NCBI GenBank assembly: GCA_024639415.1 | Contig: JAHEIK010000246.1 | Coordinates: forward strand, 1 to 6,137 | From: Planctomycetota bacterium | Lineage (GTDB): Bacteria > Planctomycetota > PLA2 > JAEUHO01 | Direction of reading: 5' to 3' | Length of the DNA: 6,137 nucleotides | In this document: piece by piece, positions 1 through 5,165 of the stretch | Numbering within the stretch: the stretch's first letter is position 1 | How the letters are laid out: every line of letters begins with the position of its first letter | Notes under the pieces: generated by a model | Database searches by the model: none | What the model was told of the DNA's origin: nothing | Seen by the model: only the letters and a program-made list of their open reading frames with translations | Position numbers and translations under genes: made by a program

Positions 1-386
1 CCATGATGGAGCTGGCGAAGGACGCCGAGGGTCTGCTGGCCACCAACGAGATCGCCGAGCGGTTCCACGTCTCGGTCCACCACCTGAGCAAGGTGCTGCA
101 GCAGCTCGTGCGCGCGGGCCTCGTCGAGACGACCCGCGGCGCCGCGGGGGGGCACAGCCTGGCCCGCGACCCCAAGGACATCACGCTCGCCGACATCGTG
201 GTGGTCTTCGAGGGCAAGCGCCAGGAGGGCCATCTCTGCCTCCTGCTGGACCCGGCCGCGGACCACGCCCGCGGGCCGCACTGCGCCCTGCACCCCGTGA
301 TGGTGGAGCTGGACGAGCAGGTGGCCTTCACCCTGCAGTCCATCTCGCTCAAGACCCTGCTCAAGCAGGCCAGTCTCACGAAGTAG
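1..386 (+). CDS. Rrf2-family transcriptional regulator, 5'-truncated by window edge (BadM/IscR/NsrR-like)
   Basis: Probable DNA-binding regulator of the Rrf2 family, which often senses redox state, NO or iron-sulfur status through a bound Fe-S cluster. 127 residues are visible. The first Met-Met-Glu-Leu-Ala aligns with the part of Rrf2 proteins about a dozen residues in, so the true start lies upstream and bases 1-2 belong to the preceding codon. The winged helix-turn-helix is clear: residues 13-36 form the HTH (IAERFHVSVHHLSKVLQQLV) and 37-58 the wing, with the family hallmark AGLVxxxRGAAGGxxLAR. A dimerisation helix follows at about 99-121. Only two cysteines are present, C79 and C94. Rrf2 cluster proteins usually have three, and His88 sits near where the middle one is expected. 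The gene ends 94 bases before had on the same strand, so it is a natural candidate to control the operon, like BadM in Rhodopseudomonas palustris. The family is sure; the specific role is inferred. Confidence 0.9.
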   Translation, partial: MMELAKDAEGLLATNEIAERFHVSVHHLSKVLQQLVRAGLVETTRGAAGGHSLARDPKDITLADIVVVFEGKRQEGHLCLLLDPAADHARGPHCALHPVMVELDEQVAFTLQSISLKTLLKQASLTK

Positions 387-407
387 CGGCCTGGCCGGCG
401 CCGCCCC

Positions 408-436
408 TTGTGCCCGTCCGTGCGCGCTGGTACACC
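408..436 (+). promoter_or_regulatory. Weak candidate sigma70-like promoter for the had operon
   Basis: TTGTGC at 408-413 and TACACC at 431-436 are separated by 17 bases, and TGG directly before the second hexamer would make an extended -10 element. Both hexamers match the consensus poorly. TACATA at 437-442 is an alternative -10, but it has no -35 at suitable distance. The position is plausible because transcription would begin near 443, inside the inverted repeat at 442-461, so a repressor bound there would block initiation. This is an inference from spacing only; the real promoter could differ, and the operon could also be read through from the Rrf2 gene. Confidence 0.25.
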
Positions 437-441
437 TACAT

Positions 442-461
442 ACTGGTAAAGAAGTACCAGT
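442..461 (+). promoter_or_regulatory. Perfect inverted repeat, candidate operator upstream of had
   Basis: The sequence reads ACTGGTA, six bases (AAGAAG), then TACCAGT: two exact 7-base arms within 20 bp. It lies 19 bases before the had start codon, in an AT-richer island (about 431-463) that stands out in this GC-rich DNA. Further copies of the half-site core flank it: CTGGTA at 427-432 and a degenerate CCGGTA at 465-470. A compact dyad of this size suits a dimeric winged-helix repressor. The Rrf2 regulator encoded directly upstream is the obvious candidate, but binding is not shown by the sequence. A short hairpin in the leader is a less likely reading because the stem is only 7 bp and no U-tract follows. 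Confidence 0.55.
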
Positions 462-471
462 TTGCCGGTAT

Positions 472-476
472 GGAGG
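472..476 (+). promoter_or_regulatory. Ribosome binding site of had
   Basis: GGAGG ends four bases before the ATG at 481, in the context GGAGGCGGG. It is a strong Shine-Dalgarno match with slightly short spacing, and it supports 481 as the start rather than the in-frame Met codon at 502, which has no comparable site. Confidence 0.6.
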
Positions 477-480
477 CGGG

Positions 481-1545
481 ATGCAGATCCAGGGTTGGCA
501 GATGACGGCTGTGGGGGCTCCGATGGAGCTCGCAACGCGCGAGGTGGCGGCGCTCGAGGACGGGCAGGTGCTGGTCCGTGTCGCGGGCTGCGGGGTGTGC
601 CACACCGATCTGGGCTTCCGGGACGACGGCGTGCCCACACGCCATCCGCTCCCCTTGATCCTCGGCCACGAGATCAGCGGAACGGTCATCGAGGCCGCCG
701 CCGACAGCGCGGACTGGGTCGGCAAGGACGTCGTGGTTCCCGCCGTGATGCCCTGCGGAACGTGCGATCCCTGCCGACGCGGCCGCGGCAGCATCTGCCC
801 GCGGCAGATCTTCCCCGGCAACGACCTCGACGGCGGCTTCGCCACCCACGTGGTGGTGCCGGCGCACGGCCTCTGCCCGGTGCCTTCGCTCGACGGCGCA
901 GGCATCGAGCTCGCCGACCTGTCGGTGATCGCTGACGCCGTCACCACGCCGTACCAGTCGATCATCCGCAGCGGCCTCCGCGAGGGCGACGTCGCGATCT
1001 TCGTCGGCATCGGCGGGGTCGGCGGCTTCGGTGTCCAGATCGCGAACGCCATGGGCGCGCACGCCGTGGCCATCGACGTCGACGACGTGCGCCTCGAGCG
1101 CATGGAGCAGTTCGGTGCGGAGCTGACGCTCGACGCGAGCGCGCTGGATGGGCGCGCGGTGAAGAAGGCCATCAAGGCCTTCGCCAAGGAAGGCGGCCAC
1201 CCGCGCACGGAGTGGAAGATCTTCGAGTGCTCGGGAACCCCGGCCGGGCAGCAGAGCGCGTTCGGCCTGCTCGTCCACGGCGCCTACCTCGGCGTCGTCG
1301 GCTACACCCCCAAGAAGGTCGAGGTGCGGCTGTCCAACCTCATGGCCTTCGACGCGCGTGCCGAGGGGAGCTGGGGCTGTCTGCCCGAGCACTACCCGGC
1401 CGTGCTCGACCTCGTGCTGCGCGGCGAGGTGCAGGTCGCGCCATTCGTCGAGCGGCGCCCCCTGTCATCCATCAACGAGACCTTCGAGGCCATCGGCGCG
1501 CATGCCGTGCGCGACCGTGTGGTGCTCATTCCGGATCAGGCCTAG
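481..1545 (+). CDS. had: 6-hydroxycyclohex-1-ene-1-carbonyl-CoA dehydrogenase (zinc-dependent MDR family)
   Basis: Oxidises 6-hydroxycyclohex-1-ene-1-carbonyl-CoA to the 6-oxo compound with NAD+ (EC 1.1.1.368), the third step after benzoyl-CoA, in the cytoplasm. The 354-residue protein is a full-length medium-chain zinc alcohol dehydrogenase. The catalytic zinc site is visible as C40 (in CGVCHTD) and H63-E64 (in GHE), with D152 about where the third ligand lies in alcohol dehydrogenases. Four cysteines, C92, C95, C98 and C106, form the structural-zinc lobe. The Rossmann motif GIGGVGG is at 176-182, and the acidic D199 at the end of the second strand fits NAD+ rather than NADP+. The MDR family alone would not give the substrate; that assignment rests on overall resemblance to Thauera-type Had and on oah, dch and bcrCB following directly. 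The start at 481 has a good ribosome binding site. It is the first gene of the operon, 35 bases before oah. Confidence 0.92.
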   Translation: MQIQGWQMTAVGAPMELATREVAALEDGQVLVRVAGCGVCHTDLGFRDDGVPTRHPLPLILGHEISGTVIEAAADSADWVGKDVVVPAVMPCGTCDPCRRGRGSICPRQIFPGNDLDGGFATHVVVPAHGLCPVPSLDGAGIELADLSVIADAVTTPYQSIIRSGLREGDVAIFVGIGGVGGFGVQIANAMGAHAVAIDVDDVRLERMEQFGAELTLDASALDGRAVKKAIKAFAKEGGHPRTEWKIFECSGTPAGQQSAFGLLVHGAYLGVVGYTPKKVEVRLSNLMAFDARAEGSWGCLPEHYPAVLDLVLRGEVQVAPFVERRPLSSINETFEAIGAHAVRDRVVLIPDQA

Positions 1546-1580
1546 CTGCACGCAGGCCCTCAGAGGAGAGGACAACCCTC

Positions 1581-2687
1581 ATGTTCGAGTTCAAGAACCA
1601 CGAGCTGGCGCCCGGCGTGGAGCACGCGGGTGTCACCTACGAGCTCAAGCCCTGCCGTGACAAGGCCAACAAGCCCATCGACGGGCTCTACAACGCCTGG
1701 ATCACGCTCGACAACCCGGATCAGCTCAACTCCTACACCACGGACATGGTCAAGGGCGTGATCCTGTACTTCCGCAAGGCGTCCGAGGACCGCAGCGTGA
1801 ACGCCGTCGTCTTCACGGGCTCCGGCAGCCGTGCCTTCTGCACCGGCGGCAACACCAAGGAGTACGCCGAGTACTACGCCGGGCGACCGGGGGAGTACGC
1901 GCGCTACATGCGCCTGTTCAACGACATGGTCTCGGCCATCCTGATGTGCGACAAGCCCGTCATCTGCCGCGTCAACGGCATGCGCATCGCCGGAGGGCAG
2001 GAGATCGGCATGGCGTGCGATTTCACGATCGCCTCCGACCTCGCCCTCTTCGGTCAGGCCGGCCCCAAGCACGGCTCGGCACCCGACGGCGGATCGACGG
2101 ACTTCCTGGCGCTCTACGTCGGCGCCGAGAACGCCATGGTGAGCTGCACGCTGTGCGAGACCTGGAGCGCGCACAAGGCGCTGCGGCTCGGACTGATCAC
2201 GCAGATCGTCCCGGCGCTGATCGTCGACGGGACCTTCATTCCCAATCCGATGGTCGTGACGGACACGGTTCTCGATCCGTTCGGTCGCATGGTCCACGGC
2301 GAGTTCAAGTCCGGCTCGGACCGCGCGGAGGCCAAGGCGATCCTGAAGAGCGGCATGGTGGATCTGGCGCATCTCGACGAGGAGGTCGAGGCCTTCTGCA
2401 CCAAGCTGCTGTACACGATGCCCGGCTGCATGCGGAAGACGATCGAGTCCGTCCGCAAGCACAAGCTCGAGCACTGGGATCGGAACAAGGAGAGCAACCG
2501 CTCCTGGCTTGCGCTCAACATGATGACGGAGGCGAACGCCGGCTTCCGTGCGTTCAACGAAGGGCCGCGAGGCAACCGTGAGGTCGACTTCGTCGACCTG
2601 CGTAAGCGGCTCGCTGCGGGCGAGGCCTGGGGCAAGGAACTGATCGAGGCCGTGCTGCCGCGCTCCGAGGAGGGATCGGTCGCGTGA
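1581..2687 (+). CDS. oah: 6-oxocyclohex-1-ene-1-carbonyl-CoA hydrolase (ring-cleaving, crotonase superfamily)
   Basis: Adds water to 6-oxocyclohex-1-ene-1-carbonyl-CoA and hydrolytically opens the ring to 3-hydroxypimeloyl-CoA (EC 3.7.1.21). The same family is called BamA in obligate anaerobes and is the standard marker for anaerobic aromatic degradation. The 368-residue length matches the family and exceeds an ordinary enoyl-CoA hydratase (about 260) by a C-terminal extension. Crotonase-fold elements are visible: the first oxyanion-hole segment FCTGGNTKEYAEYY around 86-99, the second with G138-G139 in IAGGQEIGMACD (136-147), and the family-typical GPKHGSAPDGGSTDF. The frame stays open upstream to 1212, but that stretch overlaps had and lacks resemblance to the family. 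The ATG at 1581 is preceded by GGAGAGGA at 1565-1572. The stop overlaps the GTG start of the GNAT gene by four bases (GTGA). Confidence 0.95.
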   Translation: MFEFKNHELAPGVEHAGVTYELKPCRDKANKPIDGLYNAWITLDNPDQLNSYTTDMVKGVILYFRKASEDRSVNAVVFTGSGSRAFCTGGNTKEYAEYYAGRPGEYARYMRLFNDMVSAILMCDKPVICRVNGMRIAGGQEIGMACDFTIASDLALFGQAGPKHGSAPDGGSTDFLALYVGAENAMVSCTLCETWSAHKALRLGLITQIVPALIVDGTFIPNPMVVTDTVLDPFGRMVHGEFKSGSDRAEAKAILKSGMVDLAHLDEEVEAFCTKLLYTMPGCMRKTIESVRKHKLEHWDRNKESNRSWLALNMMTEANAGFRAFNEGPRGNREVDFVDLRKRLAAGEAWGKELIEAVLPRSEEGSVA

Positions 2688-3208
2688 CGGCATCTGCGCC
2701 CATCTCGCTGCGCGACGCATGCCCGGACGATCTGTCCGGGATCGTCGAGCTCGATGCCCTGCGCGCGGGCGAGCGCAAGCGGGCCTGGTGGCGCAAGCTC
2801 CTCGAGGAGTACGCGGGAGGCGACCCGCAGGGGGGGCGGGTCGCCCTGGTAGCCGCGGATGAGGACGGCAGTGTGCGCGGCTACCTGTTTGGCGAGGTCC
2901 GCGCGTGGGAGTTCGGCAGCGAACGCTGCGGCTGGATCTTCTCCGTCGCTGTATCACCCGACCACGAGCGCAGCGGACTGGCGACCCGGCTCTGCCGTGA
3001 GGCCGCCGAGCGTTTCGGCGCGCTGGGCGTCGAGATGGTGCGCACGATGGTGCGTCGCAACGACGTGCCGATGCTCGCGTTGTTTCGCAGCATGGGGTTC
3101 CGCGCCGGGCCCTTCAGCGAGCTCGAGCGACGGGTTCCCGTCGCCGCCACGAAGACGAAGCGTCCCGGGAGCAAGGGCTCCGGGAAGCAGAGGGAGGGCG
3201 TCGCATGA
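2684..3208 (+). CDS. GNAT-family N-acetyltransferase within the benzoyl-CoA operon
   Basis: Acetyl-CoA-dependent N-acetyltransferase of 174 residues; the acceptor is unknown. GNAT features: an N-terminal strand and helix (ISLRDACPDDLSGIVELD, 7-24), then the central strand and acetyl-CoA pyrophosphate loop (IFSVAVSPDHERSGLAT, about 85-101), with G98 and A100 at the conserved positions and Glu95 where Gln or Arg is usual. Motif B follows with N125-type placement and the typical LFRSMGF. The tail from 156 to 174 is rich in Lys, Arg, Gly and Ser and looks disordered. The GTG start shares GTGA with the oah stop and has GAGGAGGG at 2667-2674; the stop shares ATGA with dch. It is therefore translated as part of the catabolic operon. 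By analogy with BadL of Rhodopseudomonas palustris it may acetylate an aromatic amine that serves as inducer; a protein lysine acetyltransferase acting on acyl-CoA enzymes is the main alternative. Family certain, function open. Confidence 0.88.
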   Translation: MTASAPISLRDACPDDLSGIVELDALRAGERKRAWWRKLLEEYAGGDPQGGRVALVAADEDGSVRGYLFGEVRAWEFGSERCGWIFSVAVSPDHERSGLATRLCREAAERFGALGVEMVRTMVRRNDVPMLALFRSMGFRAGPFSELERRVPVAATKTKRPGSKGSGKQREGVA

Positions 3209-3978
3209 CCAGCACGAGTCCCGTCCGCGCAGAGCGGATCGAGAACGGCGCGGTCCTACGCATCGTGCTTGACCGACCCAAGGGCAACATCCTCGACAGC
3301 GAGATGGTATCGGCCATCCGGCAGGCCCTCGCCGAGGGCGCCAGGGACGCCGGCGTGCTGGCCGTCCTCTTCGAGGGCGCCGGCGACCACTTCTCCTTCG
3401 GCGCCAGCGTGCAAGAGCACCTGCCGGAGCAGGTCGCGCGCATGCTGCGCTACTTCCACGGGCTCTTCCGGGACCTCGTGGCGCTGCGCCGTCCGCTGCT
3501 CGCCGCGGTGCGTGGCCAGTGCCTCGGCGGAGGCCTGGAGCTGGCCGCCTTCTGCCACCGCATCTTCGCATCCGAGACGGCCGCCATGGGACAGGCCGAG
3601 ATCAAGCTCGGCGTGATGGCGCCTGTGGCCTCCTTTGTGCTGCCGCGACGCATCGGCCAAGTGCACGCCGACGACCTGCTGCTGAGCGGGCGCTCCGTCG
3701 GCGCCGAGGAGGCGCTGGGCATGGGGCTCGTCGACCAGATCGTCGAGGATCCGAGCGAGTCGGCCCTGTCCTGGATCCGCACCCACCTGCTGGACAAGTC
3801 GGGGGCTGCCCTGCGCGTGGCGGTCGAAGCCGCGCGCTACGAGCACGACCGCGCCTTCCTGTCCCAGATCGACTACCTCGAGACGCTCTACCTCGAGCGA
3901 CTGATGGGCTTCCGTGACGCGGAGGAGGGCATCCGTGCCTTCATCGAGAAGCGCCCGCCCGTCTGGACCCACGGCTAG
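3205..3978 (+). CDS. dch: Cyclohexa-1,5-diene-1-carbonyl-CoA hydratase (crotonase superfamily)
   Basis: Hydrates the dienoyl-CoA product of benzoyl-CoA reductase to 6-hydroxycyclohex-1-ene-1-carbonyl-CoA (EC 4.2.1.100), the substrate of Had. The 257-residue protein has the full crotonase length. The segment FSFGASVQEHLPEQ (63-76) is characteristic of dienoyl-CoA hydratases and contains the first oxyanion-hole region; the second is CLGGGLE at 106-112. Both acids equivalent to the catalytic glutamates of enoyl-CoA hydratase are present: E112 in GGGLEL and E132 in GQAEIKLGVMAP. The C-terminus (about 238-254, AEEGIRAFIEKRPPVW) also matches Dch proteins. The ATG at 3205 overlaps the GNAT stop (ATGA) and follows GGGAGGG at about 3192-3198. 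The stop is 14 bases before bcrC. The specific assignment is firm because sequence and neighbours agree. Confidence 0.94.
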   Translation: MTSTSPVRAERIENGAVLRIVLDRPKGNILDSEMVSAIRQALAEGARDAGVLAVLFEGAGDHFSFGASVQEHLPEQVARMLRYFHGLFRDLVALRRPLLAAVRGQCLGGGLELAAFCHRIFASETAAMGQAEIKLGVMAPVASFVLPRRIGQVHADDLLLSGRSVGAEEALGMGLVDQIVEDPSESALSWIRTHLLDKSGAALRVAVEAARYEHDRAFLSQIDYLETLYLERLMGFRDAEEGIRAFIEKRPPVWTHG

Positions 3979-3992
3979 CCCGGGAGACCCTG

Positions 3993-5165
3993 ATGACTGT
4001 GACCGTCGACGCCTTGAAGGAACTCGTGGATCGTGCGGAGGGTCTCTACCGCGACGTGAAGATGGAGTCCGTGCGCAGCTGGAAAGAGGCGAACCCAGGC
4101 CGCAAGGCCGTCGGCTGCATGCCGGTGTGGTTCCCCAAGGAGGTGATCCACGCCGCCGGGATGCTGCCGGTCGGCGTGTTCGGCGGCGGCGACGACGTCG
4201 AGATCATCAAGGGGGACGCCTACTTCCAGAGCTACATCTGCCACATCCCGCGCAGCACCATCGAGATGTGCCTCGGCGGGAACATGGACTGCATCGACGG
4301 CATGATCTTCCCGAGCATCTGCGACGTCATTCGCAACCTCTCGGGCATGTGGCAGCTGCTGTTCGCGGATCGGCCCGCGTGGTACTTCGACATGCCGCAG
4401 AGCTTCGATGAGATCGGGCGCGCCTTCTTCGCGCGGGAGCTGGGCACGCTCCGCGAGCACATCCACGCCCTGGCGGGCACGGAGCCTGACGACGCGGCGC
4501 TGGCCGCCTCCATCGAGCTGTTCAACGAGAACCGGCGGCTTGTCGAGGCGCTCTACCAGCAGCGCCGCGAGAAGCCCTGGCTGCATCCTACGAGTGAGGT
4601 CTACGTGGTGCTGCGGGCGGGCTCGTTGCTCCCGGTCGAAGAGCACAACCAGATGCTCCGCGACTACATGCAGCACGCTGCGGCGTCGGACCGCAACCCG
4701 ATCGACAACGCCCGCGTGGTCGTGGTCGGTTCCTTCTGCGAGCAGCCGCCGCTCAACCTGATCCGCACGATCGAGCGCGCCGGCTGCTACATCGTCGACG
4801 ACGACCTGCTGCTGGGCAACCGGCTCGTACACGGCGACGTGGTCGTCGGGGACGACCCGCTCCTGGGGATCGTCGACAGCTTCCTCGGGAACGCCGGCGA
4901 GGCCGCCTTCCTCTACAAGCCCGAGGGCAAGGGCTCGGAGCTGCTCAAGCGCATCGAAGATGCCCACGCCGAGGGCGTCCTCTTCTGTGCGCCGAGCTTC
5001 TGTGATCCGGCGCTGCTCGACCAGCCCATGCTCGTGAAGGCCGTCGAGGAGGCCGGCATTCCGCACACGAGTTTCAAGTACGCCGAGAACACGGGCCAGT
5101 TCCAGGTCATCCGCGAGCAAGCGGGGACCTTCGCTGATTCCATCAAGCTGTGGGGTGCCGCATGA
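3993..5165 (+). CDS. bcrC: Benzoyl-CoA reductase (ATP-dependent, class I), subunit C (gamma)
   Basis: Together with BcrB it forms the substrate-reducing module of class I benzoyl-CoA reductase (EC 1.3.7.8), which dearomatises benzoyl-CoA with two ferredoxin electrons and ATP. It belongs to the HgdB/2-hydroxyacyl-CoA dehydratase superfamily. The 390 residues are full length. Conserved stretches include MPVWFPKEVIHAAGMLPVG near the N-terminus, SYICHIPRSTIE with C83, FPSICDVIRNLSGMW with C110, GSFCEQPPLNLI with C249, and APSFCDPALL with C337; such cysteines supply Fe-S cluster ligands in this family. The C-terminus REQAGTFADSIKLW is typical of BcrC/BadD/BzdN proteins. The ATG at 3993 follows GGGAG at 3982-3986. 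The stop overlaps the bcrB start (ATGA at 5162-5165). Whether it belongs to the Bcr or Bzd subtype cannot be settled by eye. Confidence 0.95.
   Translation: MTVTVDALKELVDRAEGLYRDVKMESVRSWKEANPGRKAVGCMPVWFPKEVIHAAGMLPVGVFGGGDDVEIIKGDAYFQSYICHIPRSTIEMCLGGNMDCIDGMIFPSICDVIRNLSGMWQLLFADRPAWYFDMPQSFDEIGRAFFARELGTLREHIHALAGTEPDDAALAASIELFNENRRLVEALYQQRREKPWLHPTSEVYVVLRAGSLLPVEEHNQMLRDYMQHAAASDRNPIDNARVVVVGSFCEQPPLNLIRTIERAGCYIVDDDLLLGNRLVHGDVVVGDDPLLGIVDSFLGNAGEAAFLYKPEGKGSELLKRIEDAHAEGVLFCAPSFCDPALLDQPMLVKAVEEAGIPHTSFKYAENTGQFQVIREQAGTFADSIKLWGAA

Noticed and set aside
386..407. GC-rich dyad GCGGC...GCCGC after the Rrf2 stop, as a possible intrinsic terminator
   Set aside because: The stem is only 5 bp around a 9-base loop and no T-run follows. 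In such GC-rich sequence this is expected by chance.
952..958. TACCAGT inside had, matching the operator half-site
   Set aside because: It is a single half-site without a partner arm and encodes a conserved part of the dehydrogenase.
436..1392. Long open frame on the minus strand opposite had (318 codons)
   Set aside because: It is antisense to a clearly functional gene. High-GC coding DNA with G/C third positions leaves opposite frames open. The translation is Arg/Ala/His-rich with no recognisable domain.
1212..1580. N-terminal extension of the oah frame back to 1212
   Set aside because: It overlaps the 3' half of had out of frame and is Arg/Ala-rich. The ATG at 1581 has its own ribosome site and gives the family length.
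1560..2957. Minus-strand open frame of 465 codons opposite oah and the GNAT gene
   Set aside because: Antisense shadow of well-assigned genes with low-complexity Arg/Ala/Val/Asp composition. It spans the oah-GNAT junction, which makes no sense for a real gene here.
3975..5120. Minus-strand open frames opposite bcrC and bcrB (381 and 403 codons, the latter at 4913-6124)
   Set aside because: Both mirror conserved reductase subunit genes, have no identifiable domain, and show the composition expected of the reverse complement of GC-rich codons.
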